Positions 35,901 to 47,554 of a stretch of DNA of 64,000 nt are shown here, one piece after another (the first letter of the stretch is position 1; each line of letters begins with the position of its first letter). Under the pieces are notes generated by a model that was not told the origin of the DNA, did not search any database, and was given only the letters and a program-made list of their open reading frames with translations. Location: contig WELA01001462.1 in the NCBI GenBank assembly GCA_009602735.1, positions 621,880 to 685,879 of the forward strand, read 5' to 3'. A program made the position numbers and the translations under genes. The stretch is from Mesotaenium endlicherianum (Eukaryota > Streptophyta > Zygnematophyceae > Zygnematales > Mesotaeniaceae).

Positions 35901-36230
35901 GATAAATTGGTCGCCAAGTCGGTGGAGAATCAGGAATGAGAGGGATTGTATGTCCAATACCCCTATCAGGCGGAAGCCCGGCCGGTATTTTACTTGGAAA
36001 CATTGACTTGAACTTTTGCTAAAGAGCAGAAAGTTCAGCTGTGAGTGTGTCCTCATGACCAGTAATGTTTAGCATCGGCTCTTCCGTAAAGAGCGTAGTG
36101 GAAGTGGCTGGGGAATCGGGTCTTAGTATTCCATAGAAAACATTTTGACTTTGCTTTGCCAAACGTCGAGCTTGCTTTATGGACAATAGGAGAGTCTTCG
36201 AAGGACTTTCCAAGGCCATATCGGGCTTAA
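32940..36230 (-). pseudogene. Family D pol region (broken)
   Basis: Reading leftwards on the minus strand: linker before reverse transcriptase; reverse transcriptase ([16 protein letters not shown], about 35.6-36.0 kb); reverse transcriptase end and RNase H (FLGFVNYFRKFMQGY, VVADASAVGIGAVLLQ, about 34.5-35.5 kb); integrase zinc finger and core (CATCQRNKP, DGQTERLNRVLQ, about 33.7-34.3 kb); C-terminal integrase part and a chromodomain-like end (about 32.9-33.6 kb). This is a chromovirus-type order. The region has several breaks and is a fossil. Confidence 0.85.
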
Positions 36231-36557
36231 GGGACTAAAGAGTGATCTTCTTGGTCCCTTTGCGTACAATGCATGTCTTTTGACCGAAGTCAAGCAATGC
36301 ACTTGTTTGCGTAAGCCAATCGTTACCCAAAACTGCGTCGGTTCGATGTGGCAATTCAGTTACGTAGAATTGTACACACCCATGAGATAAAATTTCTCGT
36401 CGACACACGATAAGCGACCGTTGGGTCAGGGCAGGACTGGGATGGGTGACCTTCCCAACACGAAAAATTGCCCCAAAATATATTTTCCCAAAATATAATT
36501 TCCAACCACTAAAAAAAATAATTTCCTTGGAGAAACCGAGATCGGCTCCAATACCAA

Positions 36558-37464
36558 TGTAACGAATCTGCTTATCGAGAGGATCTTTCCTCGGTATTCA
36601 AGGAATATTTAAATGAAGTGGAAAGAAAAAATCCATATACTTGTGCAAATTGACAAATCCTCGAGAAAGCGAAAATGAAAACTAACGTAGAATGTGTGCT
36701 TGGGAGAGTTGCACTCACAATGACTCTGCACGACGTGAAGCACTGGAGTGCTTCGAGTCACCACCTAGGGCACTGGTTCATGTCAACGAAAATAGGCAAA
36801 GGGGTACGACCCATTTCAGTTGAATGCTCTGAACGCGCCGTTTGGCCGTTTGGAGACTTTTCGACGGTTTCCGAAAAACCGTTTCGCGCCAAACGGGCGT
36901 TTTCGCGTTCTCGCGACTTTCCGAAAAGTCGCGACTGTTCGCAGAGTTGCGTACAGATTCTTTTCGTCATGAACCGGTAGTTATAAAAACTATTTCGCCA
37001 ATTGGTTAGGTGTGAACGTTTCAAACGACAGGTGGCGGGTTCGAATCCGCTCGGATGCAAAGTCGCTTTGCATATTATGTGTCGTTTGACTTTTACGACT
37101 GTTTGTTCGTATTAACGACTGTTCGTAAATCCAAAATCTGTGACTGTGCATTATCCGAAATAATGATGATCAAAATAACTTAATCAAACAATGACTAATT
37201 AAGTTATCATCTCATAATTAATCAAAGCAACTTCATGAATAATTATGTCGTAATTTTGCGAAGTAGTCGAATTATGTTACGACGCTTTTTGCAATAGTAT
37301 CTCGGTCGTTTCGCCAATCGACCGAAAATTAATCGGCACACTCGTGTGGCGAAGAGTTTAATGTGATGCAATCATTTATCAAATAATGTATGATAAATAG
37401 TATAACGTATTTTAGGTACTCGGGAAAACGTCCCAAATACGTCTAAAAAGCTCAGATCGTTACA
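36558..37464 (-). repeat. Family D LTR (5', full length)
   Basis: 907 bp, TGTAACG...GTTACA, next to the primer-site complement 36545-36556. Shares the palindrome and tRNA-like box B with the left LTR. Confidence 0.85.
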
Positions 37465-38323
37465 TCTTTGAGAAGTTCGTCAAGTCGCATAATTCCACTT
37501 TCTTTGCCACCTTGGACTTAAGGTCAAAGATTTAGCGGGCAATCTTCTCCTCGAGAGACATGTTGGGGATCTCAAGAGTGAGGGCGTGAAATCTAGATGT
37601 ATACTCTTGAACGGACGTTGTTTGCTTGAGATGGTGGAGCTTTGCTCGGGCAATCTTCTCCGCATTGATGGGCATGAATTGCTTCTCGAGGGCCTCACGA
37701 AAATTTGCCCATCTTGCATATGATGGTGGAGGCTCTTGGCCGGGCACGGGGTGCGCCGTAGCTTGATATGCAGCCGCTTGATAGTCACGCCACCATGATG
37801 TTGCTGCTCCTCTAATTAAGGTAACGGCAAATGGAACTTATTCCTCCTCCGTTACTTTAAGGAATGCGAGGTACGTCTCCACTTGGTAGAGCCATAAATT
37901 CAGGTTGGCACCTTTCCCGGGGAGAAAAGTGTCGGGTTTGCCGGGCTTGATGAGTTTCCTTGTTCTCGTAGGCTCCTGTGGAGGCGCTTGAGCCGGGATT
38001 GGATTTTGAGCGTTGCTCGTAATAGGGGCAACCATGGCAGCTATAGCTTCTCTTGACGCTTGCACGATTGCTTCATAGGTGGCCAAGCCCACTTGGTTGT
38101 GGACGGTCATTAGGAAGGCTGCCCACTCATTTGCGGGAACTTCTTGTGGTGGGGTCAACTTCGCTATAGCGACTGCCACGGGATTTGACGGTGCTCCTCC
38201 TTGTGGTGCTTCTTGTTGTTGCAGATTTTCTTGAGTGGGCTTTTCCATCGGCGCTGGAGGAGGGTCTCTTGGAGAGGAAGGGCTTCCTTTGAAAGCTTGC
38301 TATTGATCTTGAGGATCGGCCAT
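37465..38323 (-). pseudogene. B3 gag, N-terminal part
   Basis: The minus strand matches the B1 and B2 gag N-termini (NEWAAFLMTVHNQVG, NLNLWLYQVETYLAF). It is cut at 37464 by element D, with the rest at 31456-32192. It has at least one break in addition to the insertion. Confidence 0.85.
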
Positions 38324-38360
38324 CTTCTTGTGCTACCAAAGTGCCTAGCTCCGATACCAC

Positions 38361-38863
38361 TGTAGTGAAACACATAGATAAAGTACTTAGTGAATTATAA
38401 TACTTTATGTATTCAAGACAAGGATCTTTGAACACAAGTGGTAGCTTCTTGAAAGAGGGATGGCTTCTTGAAAGTTGATATATTTCTAGAATTTGGCAAG
38501 TACAAGAGTGTTCTGGAATGCCTTTCTATGTTCTAGCTCTTGTTTATATTATTGCTACATAAGTAATTTCTAGGAAGGTGCATGTTGATGTGTTGGCACC
38601 CAACACATCCCAAAACTTGCCACCTCTTTCTAGAATAATGTACACATGTTCTTTTGACCTAAAAATGGTACATTTGACTTTTGCCACATGGAGTTCTTCT
38701 AGGTCCTTCCTCTAATTTCGAAAATGCCTTAGAAGGTTTCAAAAGACATGAACCAAGTCACTAGAGTATCTATTCACACTTGAATCCACACAATACTACT
38801 CCAAATATATTCAAAAGCATTAAAATAAAACCAAACTAATACACTATAACTCAAATCACTACA
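38361..38863 (-). repeat. Family B LTR (5' LTR of B3), right end of the transposon nest
   Basis: 503 bp, TGTAGTG...CACTACA, the same length as the B2 LTRs but visibly more diverged from them. Complement of primer site TGGTATCGGAGC lies at 38348-38359. Host-like sequence starts right after it. Confidence 0.9.
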
Positions 38864-40977
38864 GCAACTCTCCATGATTCTTGCCGTTGTGGCAAATCCG
38901 TCGTGGCTGTTCCTCGTGTGATTGCCAGTGGACCAAGTGTGCTGTGTCTGTCCACATCTCAGCTTCCAAGGTGTCTGAGGTGTCGTAGCGTTTTTTGGCT
39001 TGATTGCCACTGGACCAAGTCAAGCGTGGCTGTCCACGTCACCCATTCCAAAGTGGCAGGTTTGCTATGCATATTCGTCATAATTCACGGTTGACAAAGT
39101 CAATCAAGGTACTAATCCTGAGTCCAGCTCTGATCAGCCTTGTTAGGTTGACCTTGTTCAGTCTTCTAGGGTCAACACGGACTCCATGTTGTACTTGACT
39201 TATTGCAACTTTCGCTGCGCGTGTCTGACCGACACTCACCTGCAATCGTGACATGTTCATCAGCTGTCGATGTCTGCAATTCCTTCGGTCGATTGCGATG
39301 ACAGCTCAGTGGGCATCTCAAGGCAGGACTATGCTGGGAGATAGCGGGCCGTACAGCTGATCCCAGAAGGACTTCTATCTAAACGCTGGCAGTTGCTGGA
39401 AGTGGTCCCCCCGGCGGCCTCTACAGAGCTCCTCTCTGTTGTACTGTCATACCTCAATAGTAATCAGCGCTGATCAGCACCACCTAGCACCACCTAGTGC
39501 CAACCAGAACACATCACATTATCGCACTCTTCGTCTCGAGAGTCCCTTACAACCCACAGTGACCCACACCATCAGCGTCGGCGAGTCGAAGTCAGCATGG
39601 GTAGGGTAATTACAGGACACTTTTGGCCACTAGACCAATAACAGCAGCGAATGACATGCTTGAACAAGTCGTTTCGTATTTACAAGCTCTCACAAGTATC
39701 GTACTAAGATACCGTACAAATACCTACACGCGTCAACCATATTCCACGTCCTCCAGGTAACTACATTGCGTGAGTCTACACAGCAGATAGAAAGGGGCAA
39801 CATAGAGCAGCACTGGGTCCCGAGAAAAATTCTATGGTGCCGAGACAACCAAAATGGCACATCAAAAGGCTGCCGGGGACATTTACCTCGAGGCCTGAGA
39901 ATGTTGACTGCCAAGTCAGAGAGGAGTGTAGCTTACGAGTTTCTCTTGTAGCTGGCCGAAGGTCTTCGTGGCTTGTTGGAATTGGTATCAGTGTGAGGAC
40001 TTGAAGCCATTAGAGGTTGTGTTGGCATAAGTGAGGCTAAGAGCATGTCCGAACCAGTACAGGTAGGTGCTCAGGTGCCGAGAAAACTGGCCATATTGCC
40101 CCTACGAAATAGGGTGCTACTTCCGGGTGCCATACTCCGCATACGCTGCACTTCAGCTTCAAGGTAGATACTGATATGTCCTTAAATTGTTCAAAATAAT
40201 TGCTCATGCAGTCAGTTGGCTGCAAAGCCACAATAGTAGATGCGGGCAGGAAGTCGACTGTTCTCTACGTACAGCTTCCATGACGAGTTCATGGAAGAGT
40301 GCAAGTGGTCTTTCTGCTGTTGGTGAACCTTCACTGAGGCAGCGGGCAAAGGTGTCTCGCCTTGCTTACACTGGTGAATCTAGAACTCCGACTCCTACGC
40401 CATAGGCTGGCGGCGAGTAGGGCTTGCTGCAAACAAGTTCCAAATTGTGCGTGTTTGACCTATGAAAAGGATTAAATTTCATTATTGCTGCTGTTGCTTG
40501 TTCTTCCAAGCAGAGAATGATATTGCTGTATGTACATGCCAGTGTCTACACGGGCTGAGGTCTAACCCCACAAACTGCTAGGCCGGAAAGTAGTGGTGCT
40601 TGCCAGCTGGGGGGCCGTAGAATCAGTGAGAAATGAGGTTGATACCGACACCCCCCTCCTGCCTCTCCCCCAGCCAGGTGCTGGCTGGGAGTGTGGTGGA
40701 GCATTCTAGCTGCTTGAGCCAACTCCTTCCCTTCCTCCCTCCCTCTCGCACTGCCTAAAGAGCAAGAATGCGAGAGGGTGAGCTTGACCAGCAGCAGCAG
40801 CAGCAGGCAATGGCTGCACGTATCTCTGTGTGTGTGGGAGCTGTGCCGGAGACGGCGTTCTCGACTGCCCTTCGTCGCCGGGCTTGTGCATGCCCCCCCC
40901 CCCACCGGGAGGGCCACAGCGAGCACCTGGCGGGAACTAACGACGGGGCGTGCTCTGGGGGGGGGGAGAGCACACAG
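38864..40977. other. No recognised gene; probable upstream region and 5' part of the Lon gene
   Basis: I find no long frame with recognisable similarity on either strand. Two diverged copies of a roughly 60-base segment (GATTGCC.CTGGACCAAGT and what follows) lie at about 38918-38976 and 39000-39058. A C-run at about 40894-40904 and CAG-rich repeats near 40790 precede the first Lon exon I can place. The N-terminal Lon exon should be here if it was not lost, but I could not find it. Confidence 0.5.
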
Positions 40978-43900
40978 TGTGAGGCTGGTGGAGCAGGAGC
41001 TGTGGCAGAAGGAGCCGCGCAACCTCGTGGGGGTGGTGCCTGTGCGCGACAACCTCTCTCATGAGGTGGGCTTGCCCGACACGCTGTCGCCGCTGCTGGC
41101 CCCCAACGGCAGCAGAGCGGGTGCCGATAGCAGCGGCAGGGGCCCCCACGGCAAGCATGACAAGGAAGTGGTGGATGATCGGGAGAGCAGCAGCAGCAGC
41201 AGCGCTGACTTCCAGCAGCCCCTGGGCAAGTTGCTGACCACGGAGGACAATTACATCTGGCACTCCAGGTCTCACCGTCACTCTCTTCCGTTTGGGCCCC
41301 ACCGACTCAGGTCATGATGTTATCAGGCCGAACAAACTGTTGCTCTGCCGGATGAAGATCACGGTACTCACAAGCGGTAGCTGTTGGTGCGGGATGGACC
41401 CATGGGCACGAGACTGGAATACGAGGAATGTTCTTGCCACATGTCCACCACCACTTTATGTCCCGCTTCGCTTCTCTGCTTCTTCTTCTGCTTGACGCAA
41501 TGAGAGGGAGGGTGGCAGAGGAGTGGCAGCGAGAGCGCTGCACGTGAGCCGGGGCGTGGAGAAGCCCAGCGGGCGCATCACGTACACCGTCATTCTGGAG
41601 GGCGTGTGCCGCATCGGCGTGCTGGACATGAACGCGCGCGGCCCCTTCCACTCCGCGCGCATTGCTCAGCTTGACCTGCTGCCCCTTGGTGGGCCTCCCT
41701 TCACCACAACACTCACATCGCTTTCTGGCAAGGCAGGTCTAGGCAGGTAGCTGATTGGAAGTGCATTTGATTCACTACCAGAGCAGGGGGACCCAGGGGT
41801 GCTCTGTCTGAAAAAGGCATCAGTGTTGTAGAGTGCAGCGGGAACTGAGGGATGATGGGAATCGCGGAGAGGGGGAGGGGGGGGGGGTTGCAACGCATGC
41901 AGAGGAGGAGCAGGCGCGGAGCGACGAGGAGGTGCAGGCGCTGGCCACGCAGTTCAAGTCGGTGGCGGCGGAGCTGCTGGCCGCGTTTGAGCACCGCGAG
42001 CGCCGCGTGGGCGGCGTGCGTGCGCTGTTGCAGAGCCTGGCGGCGCACCGGCTGGCGGACCTGCTGGTGGCGTCCATTGAGAGCTCGTATGCGGACCGCC
42101 TGGCGATGCTGGACGCCGTGGCCCCGCGCGCGCGCCTGCTGCAGGGCATCCGCCTCATCTCCGCCCACCTGGCTGTACGTTCTCGGAGCTCTGTCACCCC
42201 CCCTGGGCCTCTGTGCAGCAGCCTGAGCCTGAACCAAGCGAGCGAGAGGGAGAGACAGAGACAGAGACAGAGCAAGAAAGCTCTAACATTTCCAGCCGCA
42301 TGCTTTTCGGTATTGTAGCCGTGGAATCAAGCACTCAACCCCCCCCCTTGGGGCGCACAGCCGCAGCAGGAAGAGGAAGCTGAAGCTTGTCGCTGGGGGG
42401 TGGTGGTTGCTGCTCTGTGGATGGACAGGCACTGAGGGGAGGGGACAAGCAGCAGCAGCCAGCACTGCCGCCGCCTGCCATCGTGGTGCCGCCTTCGTTC
42501 GCTCCCAACGTGGACCCGCCACGCCCCCTCCAGGTGTGTGCGTCCGCGCGCGTGTGTGTGTGTGTGGGTGTGACGTAGAGAGAGGGAGAGCGGGTGGCAG
42601 GTTGTTGGGCTGGAGTGTGCAGCTTAGCAGTGGGTGCGCGTGCGGATGGGAGGGAGGCAGGCGGCGCCAAAGGGCATTACAGATGACGGCGGAGACGACG
42701 AGGATGACGTGGCTGCGCTGGAGCGCCGCATGGAGGCGGCTGGCATGCCGGCAAACGTGAGGAAGCACGTCAACCGCGAGCTCCGGTGTGTCCCTCTCCC
42801 CCCTCGCCCATCCGCCTGCCCGACTGCTCCAGGAGTGAGGGCTCCTTCTCCTAACTTTACCTCCTGTTGTTGTATCTTGATCAAAGTAGCTGTGAGGATG
42901 CCAATAAAGAAAGGATGAAGGCTTGTGTGTTGCATGCCTACAGCCGCCACCCAGTCGTTGTCGTTGCAGACATTATGGCTGTCTTCATCACACCGCCATG
43001 AGCAGCTACACCGGCTCAGATGCAACCAGCAGTGGGTGCTCCGGTGTTGCTGGCGACGTCATTGATGTGAGGGCGGGAGGGGGGAGGGGGGAGGGGGGAG
43101 AAGGCGGCTGCGCAAGATGCAGACGCAGTCGCCCGGGTATAGCAGCGCGCGCCAGTACCTGGAGCTGCTGGCGGATCTGCCGTGGGCCGTGAGCAGCAGC
43201 AGCAGCAGCGAGATGGAGATCGATCTGGCGGCGGCCAAGGACAAGCTGGACAGCCAGCACTTTGGTCTCAGCAAGGTGAAGACGCGCATCATCGAGTACA
43301 TCGCCGTGCGAAAGGTGCGTGCGCGCGTATCAACTGCGAGACTGACTGCCTCGTTGTATGCATGGCCCAGAGCCCACCTCGCCTGAGCTGTGGGTTTTTG
43401 GGGGGGCGGGGGGGGGGGAGGGGTGCAGCTGAAGCCGGACGCCACGGGGCCCGTTCTCTGCTTTGTGGGCCCGCCGGGCGTGGGCAAGACATCGCTGGCC
43501 GCGTCCATCGCGGCAGTGCTGGGCCGCAAGTACGTGCGCATTGCACTGGGCGGCGTCAAGGACGAGGCGGACATCCGTGGCCATCGTCGCACCTACGTGG
43601 GCAGCATGCCCGGCCGCCTTGTCGAAGGCATCAAGGTCGCCCCACCCCCACGCCTGTCATGCCATCCACCTAACAGCACACCTGCTTGCTCTCGATGCCG
43701 CGACGGGCACGGCACCCCTCCACACACTCCAGACAGTTTGCTCTGGTGCATCGAGGGAGACAGTCCCGTGTAACCAGTAACCAGGAGTTGTTACGCAAGT
43801 CATAGCAGCAATTGCTACTGCCCTTGTTGTCAGCACGTTGGCCAACAGCTGCGACAACAATGCCGTGCGGGTGTGGGGAGGGCGGGCAGAGAGTGGGAGT

Positions 43901-45966
43901 GAACAACCCCGTGATGCTGCTGGATGAAATTGACAAGACAGGTGGCGACACGCGGGGCGATCCAGCAGCGGCCCTGCTGGAGGTGCTGGACCCGGAGCAG
44001 AACAAGCACTTCACAGACCAGTATCCACCCCCCCCCTTCCTCCCTCTCGTCCGCTGCCGTGCTGCCTAACCTCTTTCGGCAGCTGCTGCTTCTATTGCTT
44101 CGTCCGCTGCGGCAGGGGCTGGCAAACGAGCACCGGCGATGGGATGAGGTTTGGTGTTGACGCTCTCGGTCTTTCTCTTTCTGTCTCTGTGGGGGTGGGG
44201 GGTCAGCTACGTGAACGTGCCGTTCGACTTGTCCAAGGTGGTGTTTGTGGCGACGGCCAACCGTGCGGGGCCCATCCCGGCGCCGCTGCTGGACCGCATG
44301 GAGGTCATAGAGCTGCCCGGGTACACGCCCGAGGAGAAGCAGCGCATCGCCCTGCGCCACCTCATCCCGCGCACGCTGGACCAGCACGGGATCACCGAGC
44401 GCCACCTCCACATCCCCGAGGTTTGCTCCTCCCCTGCCGCTGCCCTCAGCCTGGATGTATTCACCGCGGGTGAAAGCTGGTCGTGTCAGTTGCAGCGCCA
44501 GCACGTGAGTAGCACACAAACACGCCCATTGCGCGACTTAATGGCACGCACGCATACGCGCTGGTGTGTAACGATGCCGTGTTGGGGGGGGCGGGGGGGC
44601 GCAGCACGTGGTGGAGCACCTGATTCAGCGCTACACTCGAGAAGCAGGCGTTCGAAACCTGGCCCGGCACTTGGCGGCCCTGGCACGCGCGGCAGCCGTC
44701 AAGGTGGCAGAGTCGTGGCACTCCCAAAACCTGACGCGGCAGATAAAGCCGCTATCGCCGCGAGGCGGAGAAGCAGCAGACGGGCTGACGAGCGTGATGG
44801 AGGGCGAGGGCGAGGGCGAGGGCGCGGAGGCGGAGATGGAGGTGGAAGCCGTGGGCCTGCAGGGCCAGCTGGTGGCAGCAGCCATGGCCGAAGCGCGCCC
44901 CATAGTGGTGGACGAGGCCATGTTGGAGACCGTCCTCGGGGTGCGTGGACATGCCCACATTTCTATTTGCTCAATCCTGCAGCACACTTGTGAACCTTCG
45001 CGCATGTCATTCCTCATCTGCATGTGTGTGTGTGTGTGTGTGCGTGTGGGTACAGCCTCCGCGGTTTGACGGGAAGGAGGCGGCAGAGAGGGTGTCAACA
45101 CCCGGCGTTGCCGTGGGCCTGGTGTGGACAGCGGTGGGCGGTGAGGTGCAGTTTGTGGAGGCCACTAGTATGCTGGGCAAGGGCGACCTGCACCTCACGG
45201 GCCAGCTGGGTGAGGTCATCAAAGAGTCCGCTCAGATTGCCCTCACCTGGGTGCGCACCCCTCTCCCCCTCCCCGCTTCCATGGCCGCCATTGCCTCACT
45301 GTTTGCAACTTGACTGACTGACTGACTGAATGGCGCCATCCTCGTAGTCATGGCGCCCTTCCTTACTTGGTGATTGGCGCTGCTGGGCTGATGATGAGTA
45401 TGGGGGGAGTGGGTGGATGGCAGGTGCGAGCGCGGGCAGCGGACTTGTCGCTGGTTCAGCAGCAGCAGGTGGGGGAGCAGGCAGGCAACCTTATGGGCAA
45501 TCGCGACATCCACATCCACTTTCCTGCGGGGGCCGTTCCCAAGGACGGGCCCTCAGCCGGTGTGACACTTGTCACTGCCCTAGTATCTTTGCTGACGAAG
45601 CGCTGCGTGCGAGCTGACACTGCGATGACAGGGGAGCTGACCTTGAGAGGATTGTGCCTTCCGGTGGGGGGCATAAAAGAGAAGGTGCGTCTTCCATCAT
45701 GCCCTCTCTACATGCAGCACTGAAGTACTTCAGGTTGCAGCAGCAAGCACAGAATTACCCCTTCCCTCTTGGCCCTTCCAGTGTGGGCCTCTAGTTCAGT
45801 GCTGCAGATAGATGCGTCGCAAATTTTGTCTGTTGGTCCGTTGTTCAGTCAGGGCTTCTAGGGGAAGAGCGTTGCCCTGCTGCACCCTTGTTATTGTTTC
45901 TCTTATGGACACATGCACACTCACTCCCTCCCTGCCTCCCTCCCCCGCCACCTCCCCCCGCCCCCT

Positions 45967-46014
<48 letters not shown>

Positions 46015-46427
46015 GCATACGTGTCACAACCTTATGGACTTGTCAATATGTTCATAAAAGGTGAAGGGGGTGTGCGGCGTGCATGCAGATCTTGGCAGCC
46101 CACAGGTGCGGCATCCGCAGAGTCATTCTGCCGGAGAAGAACTTGAAGGACCTGCAGGAGGTGCCTGCAGCCATTCTTGCGTGTATGGAGGTGCGTCGCC
46201 CGCTGCTACTCAGCTCATCTGGGCGTGGTCTTGTTCAGTCAGTGCATAGGACATCAGCTTATGAATGAGCTTGGAAGCAGCAGTCTGCCTGTCCAGTCAC
46301 ACACACGATAGGCTCAGTGGGCGCGTTGACTGACCATGTGCAGATTCTGCCAACCAGCCGTGTGGAGGAGGTGCTGAAGGAGGCGTTTGACGGAGGCTGT
46401 CCGGTCACTCCCAAAAGTAGGCTCTAG
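40978..46427 (+). CDS. LON2: Peroxisomal Lon protease homolog (LON2/LONP2), multi-exon, N-terminus not found
   Basis: ATP-dependent serine protease and chaperone of the peroxisomal matrix. Exons by protein similarity and GT-AG sites: 40978-41268, 41519-41688, 41903-42174, 42683-42785, 43104-43314, 43429-43635, 43890-44020, 44207-44420, 44605-44940, 45056-45250, 45424-45684, 46089-46190, 46344-46427; phases agree from 42683 on. Seen in order: substrate-binding LON domain ([29 protein letters not shown]), Walker [10 protein letters not shown], Walker [12 protein letters not shown], sensor ATANR, then protease dyad Ser in PKDGPSAG and Lys in GGIKEK. The C-terminus is SRL, a canonical PTS1 signal, which favours the peroxisomal over the mitochondrial or plastid form. 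About 35 N-terminal residues and the conserved helix before the AAA domain (expected in 42175-42682) were not found; a Pro-rich piece near 42463-42533 may be an exon. About 858 codons are placed; the plant protein has close to 890. Confidence 0.9.
45022..45048 (+). repeat. (TG)n microsatellite in Lon intron
   Basis: TG/GT run just upstream of the acceptor at 45054-45055. Confidence 0.85.
45968..46014 (+). repeat. (CT)n(AC)n compound microsatellite in Lon intron
   Basis: About 33 bases of CT repeat pass directly into about 14 bases of AC repeat, within the intron 45685-46088. Confidence 0.9.
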
Positions 46428-47554
46428 ACATGAAAGCCCACAAGTGTACCTCGTTATGAGGTTAGCTTGGCTGTGTCACTAAATGTAAAATTAGATCAAT
46501 GAGTGTGACCATTCATAGTTAGTCTTCTAGTTGTTATGCAACTATTCTGCATTTATGTCTTGAAAGGTACTTACAACTGGCCAATAGCTCCATGCATCCT
46601 GTTTGCAAGCTGAGGCAGTGTACACTGGTCTCCTCCATATTTGTATTTGCAAGTTACAGGAGTAGGCCACAGTAGCTGCAGTGTGCTTTCAAGTAGGACA
46701 CCATCTCAAGGGGGACAAAGTTGAGTTAGGGAGCCGTATGAGGGTGTTTCACTGAATAGCACATATGTGAAGCGCAAGTTTCAATAGCTAGAAATGCACA
46801 TAGGTCCATCACTATGCTGCTCCCCTAAATGGTGGAGTTGTATCACGCGCCTCAAACGCCAATGTTATTTCAAGCTCATAAGCTCTCCAACCCAGTCGCT
46901 TCTAAGTTATTCATGCTAGTACGGCCTCCACCATGTGCAACACAGGAAATTGTCATCATCATCCAGGTAGGAAGCATGTTAGAGTGACTGCAATGGACAA
47001 CTCACTACCCACGACTTGTAAGCATCTTCACTGTGCCCTATGTTCTGAGCCATTTGTCAGTTTCACGTGAAATTCTTCAAAGTTTAAGGTTAGGGTCTCA
47101 GACTAGCAGCCTTGAGATGCTGAATATTGCATAACTCTGAGTTACTTTCATGAGCTGATTGTTGGCGGAAGGTACAATGGGCCTGGAGAGACCTGAGCCA
47201 TTGCAACCATGCAACTAGTGGAAGGAGGGGCAAAGCTCTGCGTGCTGCTCCTGTTACTTCCTGGCTTGCTGCCGTCCAGGCTGTCACCTGTTTACAATTG
47301 AGCACCCGCGCCGGTCCAGCTCCCCGCTTCTGGCTAGGCCAGAGCAACCTCCACTGAGATGCACCTTGATGCAGCTTCCGGGGGGGGGAGGAACTTGCTC
47401 TACATTTTTGTAAAGCTCTCATTCTCCAGCTGGCATGCAGGCTGCTGAGGGTTGACACAAGTGGCCACGAGCAGAAGCAACTTCCTATTGTGTCGTACTT
47501 CTCATTACTACAACACATGAGGGTGGCAGGAGGTAGTTGCATCCACCCGGCAGA
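46428..47554. other. Convergent intergenic region between LON2 and URM1
   Basis: Holds the 3' ends of two genes that face each other. TGTAA, the chlorophyte polyadenylation motif, occurs at 46484-46488, 57 bases past the LON2 stop. Its complement TTACA occurs at 47292-47296, about 260 bases past the URM1 stop. I see no gene in it. Confidence 0.6.

Larger units (their letters stand above)
32193..37464 (-). mobile_element. Family D gypsy element inserted in B3 gag (broken)
   Basis: The right LTR (36558-37464, 907 bp) and left LTR (32193-32808, 616 bp, internally shorter) both end ...GATCGTTACA. The right one starts TGTAACG. Complement of primer site TGGTATTGGAGC lies at 36545-36556. Internal sequence (32809-36557) encodes pol on the minus strand; I see no gag, so this copy is reduced. 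It interrupts B3 gag (compare the continuous gag at about 17850). I could not find a clear target duplication. It has several breaks and is clearly older than B2. Confidence 0.85.

Noticed and set aside
40866-40900. LPF motif near the first Lon exon as the missing N-terminal strand
   Set aside because: The residues after LPF do not follow the Lon pattern and a C-run crosses the frame, so the match is not credible.
40546-43592. Several long minus-strand frames opposite the Lon gene
   Set aside because: They mirror GC-rich plus-strand exons and introns, have repetitive Arg/Ala/Pro content and match no family.
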